This document shows, piece by piece, positions 25,544 to 36,706 of a DNA stretch of 57,148 nucleotides. A program made the translations under genes and the position numbers. Source of the DNA: Vampirovibrionales bacterium (GTDB lineage Bacteria; Cyanobacteriota; Vampirovibrionia; Vampirovibrionales; JAGQHJ01); assembly GCA_025449835.1 (NCBI GenBank), contig JANWIO010000074.1:1-57148 (forward strand), written 5' to 3'. Position 1 is the stretch's first letter. Each line of letters opens with the position of its first letter. The notes below the pieces were generated by a model that was not told where the DNA came from, searched no databases, and saw only the letters and a list, made by a program, of their open reading frames with translations.

Positions 25544-27019
25544 ATGCGCCTAGCCAAAATTATTGCAACGCTTGGGCCTGTATCTCAAGATGCAGAGACA
25601 ATCCGTCACTTGATCCAAGCAGGAGTGAATATTATCCGCCTCAATTTTTCTCACGGAAATCATGAGGCATTGGATCAAACCATCCAGAAAATTCTTCTGA
25701 TTCGAGAAGAACTCGGCTTACCCGTTGCCATTTTAGGAGACTTACAAGGGCCTAAGTTCCGAATTGGGGAGTTGGAAGAGCATAAACCCATTCAATTAGC
25801 GCAAGGTGCAACCATTCGCTTTGAAGTCGGTGATCAACCCGGTAATCAATCTTTAATTACAACGAGTCTGCCCCAAATGATTGAAGAGCTTCAGGTGGGT
25901 AATGAGGTTTTGCTGGCCGATGGCAGTATTGCACTACAGGTTATTGAGAAAGTCTCTTCTCACAAATTGGTGTGTAAAGTGCTTACTGGGGGTGAATTGG
26001 GAGAGAAAAAAGGCATTAATGTCCCTGGGCTTCGTCTGTCAAACATCTCGGCCATGACAGAAAAAGATAAAGCAGACGCCTTGTTTGCTTTGGAGCATGA
26101 TCTTGAGTTTTTGGCCCTCTCCTTTGTTCGAAGTTATCAGGACATTCTTTATTTACGACAATTTATCCAGGAACATCTACCGCCGGGGAAAATTGCACCC
26201 CAAATTATTGCTAAAATTGAGAAACCCCAGGCTTTAGAAGAAATTGATGCCATTATTGAAACGGCTGATGCCATTATGGTGGCCCGAGGCGATTTAGGCG
26301 TTGAACTTAAACCGGAAAAAGTACCGGTGACCCAAAAAATGCTGGTCAATAAAGCCAATGAGGCTGAAAAGCCCGTTATCACCGCAACACAAATTTTAGA
26401 ATCTATGATTCACTCCGCCACCCCCACCCGGGCAGAAGTATCAGACGTGGCCAATGCGGTTTTTGACGGCAGCGATGCGTTAATGCTCTCAGGAGAAACC
26501 GCCGTAGGCGAACATGCTGTAGAAGCGGTACAAACCATGGCCAGAATTATCGAAGAAGCCGAATGTCATTTCAGGTACTGGCATCACCGGGTTGAAGTGG
26601 AAGAATTTATTGCAGATACCGTCAGTGAAAAAGTTTTAAAGTTTCATCAGGCTATTGCACAAGCAGCATGCTTTGCGGCCAGAAAAGCACGAACAAAAGC
26701 CATTGTGGTTATCTCTTTTTCAGGAAGTATGGCGCGTCGTATTTCTAAGATGAAGCCCCAACTCCCTATTGTCGCCCTCACCCCCCACCCTAAGGTTTGC
26801 AGACAGCTTAGCCTGCTGTGGGGCGTTTATCCGCTAACCATTGCACCTGCGGATAGTGCTGAAAAAATTCTTCTGGAATCAGAAGAGGCAATTTTAGAAC
26901 GGGGCATTTTAACGCCTAAGGACCCCATTGTGCTTTGCGCCGGAAAAACCCACTTAACAGGCATTACCAATAGTATTAAGATTTACCTGTTGGGGGATAT
27001 TCTACAACAACATCAATAG
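25544..27019 (+). CDS. pyk: Pyruvate kinase
   Basis: 491 residues; last step of glycolysis, phosphoenolpyruvate plus ADP to pyruvate plus ATP, cytoplasmic. Motifs: KIIATLGP at the N-terminus, NIIRLNFSHG (ATP/PEP site), the B domain around residues 70-165, KIEKPQALEEID (catalytic Lys), IMVARGDLGVEL (Mg-binding) and TATQILESMI. The C-terminal allosteric domain is complete (VVISFSGSMARRISKM). ATG 25544 lacks an obvious ribosome-binding site. The last 44 bases overlap the convergent DUF4112 gene on the other strand. Confidence 0.96.
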   Translation: MRLAKIIATLGPVSQDAETIRHLIQAGVNIIRLNFSHGNHEALDQTIQKILLIREELGLPVAILGDLQGPKFRIGELEEHKPIQLAQGATIRFEVGDQPGNQSLITTSLPQMIEELQVGNEVLLADGSIALQVIEKVSSHKLVCKVLTGGELGEKKGINVPGLRLSNISAMTEKDKADALFALEHDLEFLALSFVRSYQDILYLRQFIQEHLPPGKIAPQIIAKIEKPQALEEIDAIIETADAIMVARGDLGVELKPEKVPVTQKMLVNKANEAEKPVITATQILESMIHSATPTRAEVSDVANAVFDGSDALMLSGETAVGEHAVEAVQTMARIIEEAECHFRYWHHRVEVEEFIADTVSEKVLKFHQAIAQAACFAARKARTKAIVVISFSGSMARRISKMKPQLPIVALTPHPKVCRQLSLLWGVYPLTIAPADSAEKILLESEEAILERGILTPKDPIVLCAGKTHLTGITNSIKIYLLGDILQQHQ

Positions 27020-27407
27020 TCTGTTCTCCAGGCGGGACTTCTGTATCTGAGAGCCTAAATCCGACCTGATTTTCTAAACAACGCTCCAACAAGCTGACAT
27101 TCCAGATATTGGATTTCCAATATGCATCAAAGGTATCTCCTAAAATGGGGATCATACCAATAAACGTATCCACCACAACATTAAAATACATTAAGGAAAG
27201 AATTTTCCGGGGCACGCCCAGTTTTTTAGAAACATAGATAATGTATAAAGAGCATAGGGCGGGAAGCAAATCACCTACAACCGGAATAAGCCCTACTATT
27301 GGATCAATCCCAATTTTAAGTTTGGTTCCAGGCAATACAAAAGCAGCGTCCAAAAGACGAGCCAGTTTTTTCAGTTGCATTAATTGCTGGTGGGGAGATG
27401 TTGCCAT
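26976..27407 (-). CDS. DUF4112 membrane protein
   Basis: 143 residues. The family signature is clear: LARLLDAAFVLPGTKLKIGIDPIVGLIPVVGD followed by a span LPALCSLYIIYVSKKLGV and a second MYFNVVVDTFIGMIPILGDTFDAYWKSN. Two or three hydrophobic helices place it in the membrane. DUF4112 proteins are widespread and have no established role. The 3' end overlaps pyk by 44 bases in the opposite sense, so the transcripts are complementary there. Confidence 0.9.
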   Translation of the reverse strand: MATSPHQQLMQLKKLARLLDAAFVLPGTKLKIGIDPIVGLIPVVGDLLPALCSLYIIYVSKKLGVPRKILSLMYFNVVVDTFIGMIPILGDTFDAYWKSNIWNVSLLERCLENQVGFRLSDTEVPPGEQTIDVVVEYPPTGKS

Positions 27408-27521
27408 GGTGTGAAATCAACGCTCCGATCTTGACCCTCTGCATCGTTAGACCCTTTTCTTCAGCATACCATATTCAAAAAGAGGGTTCTAAAGGCACAG
27501 GAAAACCTAATTTTAAAAGAA

Positions 27522-27566
27522 ATCTCCTGCCAACCTAGCATTTAAAACCAGTTTTTGGCAGGAGAT
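27522..27566 (-). terminator. Intrinsic terminator after the lmo0937-like gene
   Basis: A perfect 12-base-pair inverted repeat (ATCTCCTGCCAA at 27522-27533 with TTGGCAGGAGAT at 27555-27566) with a 21-base loop. On the minus strand it is followed by a T-rich run (TTCTTTTAAAA), 26 bases after the gene stop. Confidence 0.75.
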
Positions 27567-27591
27567 CCTATTTTGCTGAATGAAAATAAGG

Positions 27592-27741
27592 TTATATTTT
27601 ACGTCGACCGGTAATTAGCTCGACTAAAACGGCAACAATGGCTAAAAATAATAGAATATAAATAAATCCGCCCAAGGTATTATTGGTTACCAGCCCCAAA
27701 AGCCACAAAATAGCCAAAATCAATGCAATCGTCCATAACAT
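27592..27741 (-). CDS. lmo0937-family small membrane protein
   Basis: 49 residues from ATG 27741, supported by GGAGGAGG about eight bases upstream; a longer in-frame start at 27801 adds 20 residues with no sense. The sequence MLWTIALILAILWLLGLV, a glycine turn (NNTLGG), FIYILLFLAIVAVLVELI and the basic end TGRRKI is the lmo0937 pattern: two short hydrophobic helices and a positive C-terminus. Such proteins are common stress-associated membrane peptides of unknown action. A terminator follows. A sigma-28-like element lies about 90 bases upstream but is imperfect. Confidence 0.85.
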   Translation of the reverse strand: MLWTIALILAILWLLGLVTNNTLGGFIYILLFLAIVAVLVELITGRRKI

Positions 27742-29997
<2,256 letters not shown>

Positions 29998-30094
29998 ACC
30001 CTAAAATTTCAAATATCCGACGGCTTCGGCTTCATCATGGCTATCCTCTAACAGCCTTGGTATGATTTGAAGCATGGTTTGTGTTCAGGAGATA

Positions 30095-30577
30095 ATGAAA
30101 CCTGTGTCTTATTTTGTACGAACCGGCATTCCCCAAGACATTCCCGTTCTGGCAGATTTCCTTCAACAGATGGCATCCGAAAGTGAAGCTATCGCATTGG
30201 ATCGAAACACGGTAGAACTTGGGATTTCACGGGTCTTTCAACAGCCCCAACTCGGGCAATACTGGGTCCTTGAAAACCGAGAAACCGCCCAAACTGTTGG
30301 TATGTGCATGATCACCTTTGAGTGGAGTGATTGGCACAACCGGTTTTACTGGTGGTTTCAAAGTGTTTATATTCATCCTGATTTTCGAGGACAAGGTCTC
30401 CTCAAAATCTTGATGGAAGCTGTTGAATCAAAGGCGCACGCTGAAAACGGTCAAGAGCTTCGATTATACGTTGAATCCAGCAATCAACGAGCCATTCGAG
30501 CCTATGAAAAACTGGGATATCAACGGGGACACTATGCGGTGATGCAAAAACAGGTGTCTGTAAATTCAAACCAGTAA
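30095..30577 (+). CDS. GNAT-family N-acetyltransferase
   Basis: About 160 residues from ATG 30095; AGGAG lies only four to five bases upstream, and ATG 30074, without a site, is the alternative. The GNAT fold is clear: YFVRTGIPQDIPVLADFL at the start, QSVYIHPDFRGQGLLKILMEAVE (strand beta4 with the acetyl-CoA loop, RGQGL in place of RGxGxG/A) and LRLYVESSNQRAIRAYEKLGYQR at the end. The acceptor is unknown: protein, amino acid or antibiotic. It sits between dnaK and small unknown genes. Confidence 0.88.
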   Translation: MKPVSYFVRTGIPQDIPVLADFLQQMASESEAIALDRNTVELGISRVFQQPQLGQYWVLENRETAQTVGMCMITFEWSDWHNRFYWWFQSVYIHPDFRGQGLLKILMEAVESKAHAENGQELRLYVESSNQRAIRAYEKLGYQRGHYAVMQKQVSVNSNQ

Positions 30578-30640
30578 CATTTTGTTATTTTAGATTTTGG
30601 GGGATTTACGAAGCCTCTTGATTAAGGGATAATAGACCGG

Positions 30641-30662
30641 TTGCCCAAAGTGGCAATTTTTT
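30641..30662 (+). terminator. Short intrinsic terminator after the GNAT gene
   Basis: TTGCC (30641-30645) pairs with GGCAA (30652-30656), followed by six T residues. The stem is short, so efficiency may be modest. Confidence 0.5.
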
Positions 30663-30697
30663 AGGCAAGCAATCTTGTTGGAGCAAAACCCATCGCA

Positions 30698-30880
30698 ATG
30701 TTTAATGACATGGAAACCCAAAGTTTACACAAGCATGTGGTTCAAAAACAGCTTTCAAACACCCATAGTTGCGATATTGTTTTAACCGATCTGGTGACCA
30801 GCACCGATTTTGGAGAAGATTTTTTCCACAAGGTGTTGAGTAAAGGGATTTTAAAACCCAATACCATTCAAGCCGACTAA
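30698..30880 (+). CDS. Small hypothetical protein (60 residues)
   Basis: 60 residues starting MFNDMETQSLHKHVV, acidic in the C-terminal half (STDFGEDFFHKVLSKGIL). No signal peptide, membrane span or known motif. The ribosome-binding site (TTGGAG) is about 14 bases away, which is long, but the codon use resembles neighbouring genes and there is no competing frame. Possibly coding; function unknown. Confidence 0.45.
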   Translation: MFNDMETQSLHKHVVQKQLSNTHSCDIVLTDLVTSTDFGEDFFHKVLSKGILKPNTIQAD

Positions 30881-30896
30881 AATAAATTATTCTCCT

Positions 30897-31538
30897 TTAA
30901 ACGTGAGGCCCTAAGCGGGTTACTGCCAGGATAGTTTGGGCATCCACCTTCACCGCTTGGCATGTCGGAAGAAAATATTCTGGGCCATAGGACTTTTTGG
31001 TTCCTTTTTTGGTTTTCACCGTAATTTCAGCAGGCTGTAACAGCGAAAAGGGATTAAGTCCACTCTTGGACAATCCAAATTGGCTTGTATCTGTTTCTTT
31101 TAAGATTTTTTCAACCTGCTGCCGAAAGCGTTTCTCAGTTTCGGCCTTTCTAAGCATCTGTTTTTTAACGGTTGATAGGGCTATTTCTGTTTTTTTAAGT
31201 GAACTCAACGCTGTATTCGCCTGTTCTGCCGAACCATACTTTTTCAATGTGTAAACCACTGTATGATCAGGAATATATTTTGGAAAAAGCCCATACCCCA
31301 TCTTATAAAACGCCCATCGGCGCTTAAAGTTGTTCCATATTTTGCCCACCCATTTCTGAATAAAATTCCAAACAGGAACAGCACTTTCTTTTTCAACAAA
31401 ACAAAGCTGAGGATTCACCGGATCTTGGAGGCCAAGAGACTCCGAGGCCGCAGTTTTAATCTCATTGACTTCTTCGGCAGTTGCACCTCGCCCAAAACGA
31501 ATCGGTATTTTTTCTGGTGTTATTGGATTTATGCTCAT
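30897..31538 (-). CDS. Hypothetical protein with N-terminal IRFGRG motif
   Basis: 213 residues, basic. The N-terminus MSINPITPEKIPIRFGRGATAEEV has a short aromatic-glycine motif like those in two other unknown proteins here (VRFKGQ at 34454-35194; PYFAGVG at 33588-34337). The middle holds an amphipathic Trp-rich helix (VWNFIQKWVGKIWNNFKRRWAFYKMGYGLFPK) that could lie on a membrane, then a Lys/Glu-rich coiled-coil segment. No catalytic motif. Function unknown; the gene is divergent from argS. Confidence 0.75.
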   Translation of the reverse strand: MSINPITPEKIPIRFGRGATAEEVNEIKTAASESLGLQDPVNPQLCFVEKESAVPVWNFIQKWVGKIWNNFKRRWAFYKMGYGLFPKYIPDHTVVYTLKKYGSAEQANTALSSLKKTEIALSTVKKQMLRKAETEKRFRQQVEKILKETDTSQFGLSKSGLNPFSLLQPAEITVKTKKGTKKSYGPEYFLPTCQAVKVDAQTILAVTRLGPHV

Positions 31539-31739
31539 CTCACATCCAATCCTTTTATCGTTATTGCTGATTTGCTTTCGTTAACAATAAAACCGAACAA
31601 GAATTTTTTTTGCGCCTTTTTTCACAGAAACCAAATTCTGAAACATCAAAGCGGGACTGATTTGATACAAAATACAGCAACCATCAGGTGTCTTTGACTG
31701 GTTAATGAAAAAGAACTGGATAGGAGGGTGTATTATTCC

Positions 31740-31745
31740 TATAAT
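31740..31745 (+). promoter_or_regulatory. TATAAT -10 element before argS
   Basis: TATAAT about 60 bases before argS. An alternative pair, TTGACT with TGGATA 17 bases later (31694-31722), lies just upstream. Either could drive argS. Confidence 0.45.
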
Positions 31746-31803
31746 AAATGTCTACCCAATAAGCGTTTCGCATCCATTGCATCCAAACCATTGAGAACAC
31801 CCC

Positions 31804-33585
31804 ATGATTAAGCAGCACATCTTTACCCTCTTACAAGAATCCCTTAAAACCCATGCAGAAGCCTTCAATATACCCGTAAATAACGGCGTAGCTGACTTAT
31901 TAAACATTGAACGTCCTCGCCAGGGTGGTTTTGGAGATTATGCCATCAATGTTTCCCCCCTGGCCAAATTTGCCAAAATGCCTCCCCCAAAGATTGCTGC
32001 CATGGTTGCAGGAACCTTGGATCAAAAGGATTTATCTCCCACCGTAGTGGGAGGCTTCATTAATTTTCAAATTAGTGAAGCCGTCCTCATCCGTAATTTG
32101 ATTCGCATTGCCCGAGAGGAAAAACCCGGACAAAGCGCTGTAAACCATGAGATGAGATGTTTACTGGAGTTTGTCTCTGCAAACCCCACTGGCCCACTCC
32201 ATATAGGCCATGGTCGTTGGGTAGCCTTAGGAGATTCTCTGGCACGCATTTTAAGACACACGGGTGCCATGGTTTCCAATGAATTTTACATTAACGACGC
32301 GGGAAGCCAAATCTTTAACCTGGCAAATTCGGTTTGGTACCGGTGTCTGGAGATTTTGGGAACCGGCGGAAAGCTGCCTGAAAAAGAAGAGGATAAACCC
32401 TATCCCTTTTATCCTGGCGACTATGTGATTGATTTGGCACAAGCTTTTCTCAAAACCCATCGAGAAGACATTTTAAAATGGGATAACCCAGAGCATCAGG
32501 CACCACAAGAAGCCATTGATATCATCACGCTTCAAGCTAAAGAAACCATGCTCCAAGAACAGAAAGCCTTAATGACTGAATGCCGTCTCCAATTTGACAG
32601 TTGGTTTTCTGAGAAAACCCTGCATCAAGAAGGCCATGTCAAAGCCATCATCGAAACCTTAATGCAAAAAGGCATGACCTATGAAAAAGAAGGGGCGCTG
32701 TGGTTTGCTTCCAGCCAATTCGGAGATGATCAGGATCGGGTTCTCATCAAATCCAATGGGAATTATACGTATCTCACCGCTGATATTGCATACCATGATA
32801 ATAAATTTAAGCGTCAAAATGGCTACTACAACCTATTTATCAATATCTGGGGAGCCGATCATCATGGTTATATTCCCCGAATGAAAGCTGCGATGGAAGC
32901 CTTAGGGCATGATCCCAATCACCTGGAAATTCTTCTGGGACAACTGGTCAATCTCATTATTGAAGGGGAACGAACCCGGATGGGGAAACGTCGAAAGATG
33001 CTCACCTTAAGAGAATTAGTAGATGAGGTTGGTGTTGATGCCGTTCGATTCTGGATGATCTCCAAAAGCCAGGATACCCCCCTGGATTTTAACGTTGATC
33101 TGGCGGCGTCTTCTTCAGAAGACAATCCCGTTTTTTATGTGCAATACGCCCATGCCCGATGCGCCAGTATCCTTCGCAACGCCTTTTTACCACGGGTGGA
33201 TACGCTGTCTCAAGAAGAAAAACCGCCTTTACTCACCCAGGCCCAGTGGCAAGATTTTCTCACTCAGGTTAGCCCCGACACCATGGGGGCGTTATTTACG
33301 GCACTCGAAAATGAGCAAGCCCAATCTGCTCTCAAAGAGCTAATTTTAAAGCTTGACAGTTTTGAAGACAGACTTCAGGATGCAGTTCGCACACGCTCTC
33401 CCCATCTGATTGCTCGATATACCCAAGACTTGGCAGCTGATTTTCACCATTTTTATAACGTTTGTCGCATTCTTGTCCCAGATCCACAGGTCATGCAACC
33501 ACGCTTACTGGTGATTTACACCTTAAAACGGGTTTTAGCTCAAGCTTTAGAGTTGCTTGGCGTAAATGCACCGGAACAAATGTGA
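31804..33585 (+). CDS. argS: Arginyl-tRNA synthetase
   Basis: 593 residues, in the usual 550-600 range. The N-terminal Add1 domain (1-110) with GGFGDYAIN is followed by the class I signature ANPTGPLHIGHGR (HIGH at 133-136) and the second signature ERTRMGKRRKM in the KMSKS position. AVRFWMISKSQDTPLDFNVDLA leads to the C-terminal DALR anticodon-binding domain. It charges tRNA-Arg with arginine in the cytoplasm; the only tRNA in this window is tRNA-Arg(UCU), some 22 kb away. A convergent membrane-protein gene starts two bases after its stop. Confidence 0.96.
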   Translation: MIKQHIFTLLQESLKTHAEAFNIPVNNGVADLLNIERPRQGGFGDYAINVSPLAKFAKMPPPKIAAMVAGTLDQKDLSPTVVGGFINFQISEAVLIRNLIRIAREEKPGQSAVNHEMRCLLEFVSANPTGPLHIGHGRWVALGDSLARILRHTGAMVSNEFYINDAGSQIFNLANSVWYRCLEILGTGGKLPEKEEDKPYPFYPGDYVIDLAQAFLKTHREDILKWDNPEHQAPQEAIDIITLQAKETMLQEQKALMTECRLQFDSWFSEKTLHQEGHVKAIIETLMQKGMTYEKEGALWFASSQFGDDQDRVLIKSNGNYTYLTADIAYHDNKFKRQNGYYNLFINIWGADHHGYIPRMKAAMEALGHDPNHLEILLGQLVNLIIEGERTRMGKRRKMLTLRELVDEVGVDAVRFWMISKSQDTPLDFNVDLAASSSEDNPVFYVQYAHARCASILRNAFLPRVDTLSQEEKPPLLTQAQWQDFLTQVSPDTMGALFTALENEQAQSALKELILKLDSFEDRLQDAVRTRSPHLIARYTQDLAADFHHFYNVCRILVPDPQVMQPRLLVIYTLKRVLAQALELLGVNAPEQM

Positions 33586-33587
33586 GG

Positions 33588-34337
33588 CTAGGGTTTCTCA
33601 CGCTCCCATCCGTAACGCCATATCAGGGGCTCTGGAGCTTCGTTTGTTGCCCCGTCAAAATAAACCTGATAGGGTTCTCCTGCAATCTGGATTGACCCCA
33701 AAGATTGTTTCTCCATGCGATACATCGACTTAAAAAATTGGAGATCATAATACTCCTGTTCCGTTTTAGAGTAATGAGGAGGTGTAAGAGGCGGTGAGGA
33801 AATTGTGGCGCAATCATCAATCGTTTTTTTAAGATGGGCTTTAAAAAAGGACATAATCTTTTGCCTGGCTTCAGGTGATTCTATATTTTGAGCAAAAACA
33901 TCTTCAGGAAGTGGCTTTCCTTCTGGAACCAGTTTGAAATAGACCTTTGTCAAAACCGGATACGCGCTATTCTGAGACATCGCTTTGTTCTTTTCTTTCA
34001 TTTCATGGGTGTAAAACACGGAGACAATGGCATTGTCCCCTCGAATATAAAAGCCACGTCCTTCTGATAGCATTAAAACGGTGGGGATTTTTCCATAACT
34101 CCGTTGCTCCAACTCATAAACCCACTTTGTTGGCACCAGTAATGTCCCCACCACAAGCGGAAGCATTAACAAAGATTTTAGAGAAAACGTTTTCCCTCGA
34201 AGTTTATTGAGGCTTGAATATGTGCGGGGACCACCCGCTTGTGATGCACCCACCCCAGCAAAATAAGGTTGCCTGTGTAAAGACAGAGAAGAGCATACAG
34301 GCTGAGAACGTGGCATTATCGGAACGATAAAAGACAT
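33588..34337 (-). CDS. Single-pass membrane protein, unknown function (paralog of next gene)
   Basis: About 249 residues from ATG 34337 (AGGG upstream); a start at 34367 lacks a ribosome-binding site. An N-terminal polar segment of about 50 residues (with PYFAGVGAS) precedes one hydrophobic span, SLLMLPLVVGTLLVP, and a soluble domain of about 170 residues. In that domain, ARQKIMSFFKAHLKKTIDD and GSIQIAGEPYQVYFDG line up with KKAVDFFKKQVRPKIDE and GRFTLNDQQFEIQLQG of the protein at 34454-35194, so the two are diverged tandem copies. Not recognised as a known family. No signal peptidase site is evident, so it is likely membrane-anchored. Confidence 0.78.
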   Translation of the reverse strand: MSFIVPIMPRSQPVCSSLSLHRQPYFAGVGASQAGGPRTYSSLNKLRGKTFSLKSLLMLPLVVGTLLVPTKWVYELEQRSYGKIPTVLMLSEGRGFYIRGDNAIVSVFYTHEMKEKNKAMSQNSAYPVLTKVYFKLVPEGKPLPEDVFAQNIESPEARQKIMSFFKAHLKKTIDDCATISSPPLTPPHYSKTEQEYYDLQFFKSMYRMEKQSLGSIQIAGEPYQVYFDGATNEAPEPLIWRYGWEREKP

Positions 34338-34453
34338 TTTTAAACTTTTTCCCTTCACCCGGATCATAGCTTTAATTTATTTAATCAAATTAAAACTAAA
34401 ATTACAATACGTTTAAGATTATTTCTACCGACACACAATGATAAACGAACGTG

Positions 34454-35194
34454 TTATTTTAGATCGGTATCAACAGTCCAATCCTGAACATCTCCAGGAG
34501 TCTGACGTCCGTAACCCTGCAACTGAATCTCAAATTGCTGGTCGTTCAGGGTAAACCGCCCCAAAACCTCTTTCGTGTCAAATGTCTTACCGAGCCGGGC
34601 CCAATAGCGTTCTTGTGCATCTTGAACAGAAATCGGGCCTTTGAACTGAGTCAATTCATCAATTTTGGGACGCACCTGTTTTTTAAAAAAGTCCACAGCT
34701 TTTTTCCGAAGTGCTTTCTCCGAGAAATTTTTTAGCGTCTTATCATCCTTTGAACCCTTTTTGATGGGGGTTATGGTGATGTAAACGGTAGTCCAGTTGG
34801 GGATATTGCGTTTTTCAAGGGGCGCAGCACTGGTTTGGGCATCTTGAGCAGGCAAGATTTCAAGTTGGTGTGTATAAATCAAACACAGCTCCAATGCTTT
34901 ATCAGTGGCTTTGGAATAAGTGTTATCGATGACGACTGCCGGAATTTCACCTTTGTTTATTTTGTCACGCCGGATTTCGGGTAAAACAATGGCACTGAAA
35001 AACAGCCCAACGAGGACAGGAAGAGCGAACAAAGCTTTTAACCCATATGTCAGACCATTCGAAGGTGACGTTTTCGTGTCAGGCGCAATCTCCTGCTTTT
35101 CAGGAGGCTGGCCTTTAAACCGAACCTGACCTAAAAAAGAAGTCTGTTTCGGCAGGTATTGAAAAGTTCTGCCCGATAATGGCGCTAAAACCAT
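34454..35194 (-). CDS. Single-pass membrane protein, unknown function (paralog of previous gene)
   Basis: 246 residues; AGGGG lies nine bases before the ATG. It has the same plan as the gene at 33588-34337: a polar N-terminus of about 50 residues holding VRFKGQPP, a span ALFALPVLVGLFFSAIVLP (about 54-72), then a soluble domain with the shared DFFKKQ and GRFTLNDQQFEIQL segments. Both have RRDK/ELEQ charges just after the span, which places the large domain outside or in the cytoplasm ambiguously. Function unknown; 117 bases separate the two copies. Confidence 0.78.
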   Translation of the reverse strand: MVLAPLSGRTFQYLPKQTSFLGQVRFKGQPPEKQEIAPDTKTSPSNGLTYGLKALFALPVLVGLFFSAIVLPEIRRDKINKGEIPAVVIDNTYSKATDKALELCLIYTHQLEILPAQDAQTSAAPLEKRNIPNWTTVYITITPIKKGSKDDKTLKNFSEKALRKKAVDFFKKQVRPKIDELTQFKGPISVQDAQERYWARLGKTFDTKEVLGRFTLNDQQFEIQLQGYGRQTPGDVQDWTVDTDLK

Positions 35195-35296
35195 ACAAAA
35201 AATCCCCTGCGTTCTTTATTGAATCCAATTGCCCTCATGAAAGCAAAAAGGCTTACGCTTTTCCAGTTTTAACAACTTATCGCCGATCAAATTCTT

Positions 35297-36595
35297 TTAG
35301 GAAGTAGCATTAACCGGCGATTCCATTACTTTTAAATCATTTAACGACCCCAATTGACGAATTTGCGGCCAAAGCATCGTAACTGCCACAACCACCACAA
35401 TGGTTCCCACCCCGCCAATAACAGCCGACGCTACTGGCCCAAACCAAGCAGCAACAAGCCCAGACTCAAAACCACCCAATTCATTGGAAGACCCAATAAA
35501 CACACTATTGACTGCAGAAACCCGCCCTCGCATAGCGTCAGGTGTTCCCACCTGAACCAACGTCCAGCGAATAATAACACTAATATTATCTAAAGCCCCA
35601 TTCAGCACCAGCATCGCCATGGAAAGCCAGAACCAGGTGGATACACCAAATACGATGGTGGTTAATCCAAATCCAATCACCACCCACAGCAAAGTTTTTC
35701 CAGCCTGCTTGATGGGTGGCAGATGGGCTACGGCAAGGGCCATGGTTAATGCCCCAATCGAAGGTGCTGCCCGAAGCCATCCCAAGCCAACCGGCCCCAC
35801 ATGCAGAATATCCCTGGCAAAAATAGGAAGCAATGTGGTGACACCTCCCAATAACACCGCAAACATGTCTAAGGTTAAGGCTGCCAAAATGATTTTGGTA
35901 TCCCGAACAAATCGGAGTCCAGCCACCAGGTTTTTCAACGAGAAAGCCCCTGCCTCTCGAACAGCCTGGCGTCCCTGAATGAGAGCAATAAATGTAAAAC
36001 AGAGAATGGAAAAAATGCCATCGGTAATATAAACCGGCATGGCCCCTTTTTGGATGGCAATTAAAATCCCAGCCAAGGCTGGTCCCACCACTGAAGCAAT
36101 CTGAAAGGTACTGCTTCCCCAAACGGCGGCATTGTTAAACACCTCTATCGGAACCAACTGAGGTAAAAGGGCTGAAAATGCAGGATTATTAAACGCTTGA
36201 GCAATGCCTCCCAACATCAACACACCATAGATCACAGGAATAGATCCATGGTGGTAAGAAAGCCACGCCAAGGCAAAAGAACACAAGGCCATGAGAATCT
36301 GCATAAGCACCACAATGGTTTTTCGTTCAAAACGATCGGCTACATGACCGGCAGGCAGTGCCAACAAAAAGACTGGTAAAAACTGAACCAAGCCCACACC
36401 ACCTAAAATCAGGGCAGATCCTGTTCGTTCATAAAGCTCCCAGCCAATGGCCACACTTTGCATTTGCATGGCCATAATGGCCAACATATTCCCCACTGCA
36501 AACAACCGATAATCCCGATACCGCAAAGCAGCATAGGGATCATGGATAGACACATTTGTCTGTTGCGGCAACTCTTTGGACAACTTTTTCGACAT
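35297..36595 (-). CDS. MFS exporter, EntS/MFS_3-like
   Basis: 432 residues with about 12 membrane helices. The N-terminal block YAALRYRDYRLFAVGNMLAIMAMQMQSVAIGWELYERTGSAL is typical of the MFS_3/DHA3 group, with the loop 2-3 motif GHVADRFERKTIV. The second half carries RWTLVQVGTPDAMRGRVSAVNSVFIGSSNELGGFESG, also typical of EntS-like exporters. They use the proton gradient to expel siderophores, drugs or lipidic compounds; the substrate is unknown. It is divergent from the metallophosphoesterase gene. Confidence 0.9.
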   Translation of the reverse strand: MSKKLSKELPQQTNVSIHDPYAALRYRDYRLFAVGNMLAIMAMQMQSVAIGWELYERTGSALILGGVGLVQFLPVFLLALPAGHVADRFERKTIVVLMQILMALCSFALAWLSYHHGSIPVIYGVLMLGGIAQAFNNPAFSALLPQLVPIEVFNNAAVWGSSTFQIASVVGPALAGILIAIQKGAMPVYITDGIFSILCFTFIALIQGRQAVREAGAFSLKNLVAGLRFVRDTKIILAALTLDMFAVLLGGVTTLLPIFARDILHVGPVGLGWLRAAPSIGALTMALAVAHLPPIKQAGKTLLWVVIGFGLTTIVFGVSTWFWLSMAMLVLNGALDNISVIIRWTLVQVGTPDAMRGRVSAVNSVFIGSSNELGGFESGLVAAWFGPVASAVIGGVGTIVVVVAVTMLWPQIRQLGSLNDLKVMESPVNATS

Positions 36596-36706
36596 CCCGC
36601 TAAACAGGGTAAACTCAGTGGTTGAATGTTTATCTATTGTACGTCTGAAACGTCATTTTAACACCACAAAAGGTGGATTTTTGAGAAGATATGGTAGAGT
36701 AAAAAA

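Noticed and set aside
31556..31565. AACGATAA-like box upstream of the 30897-31538 gene (minus strand)
   Set aside because: The element 11 bases upstream (ACGAAAGC) does not match a FliA -35; better partial matches need spacers of 9-10.
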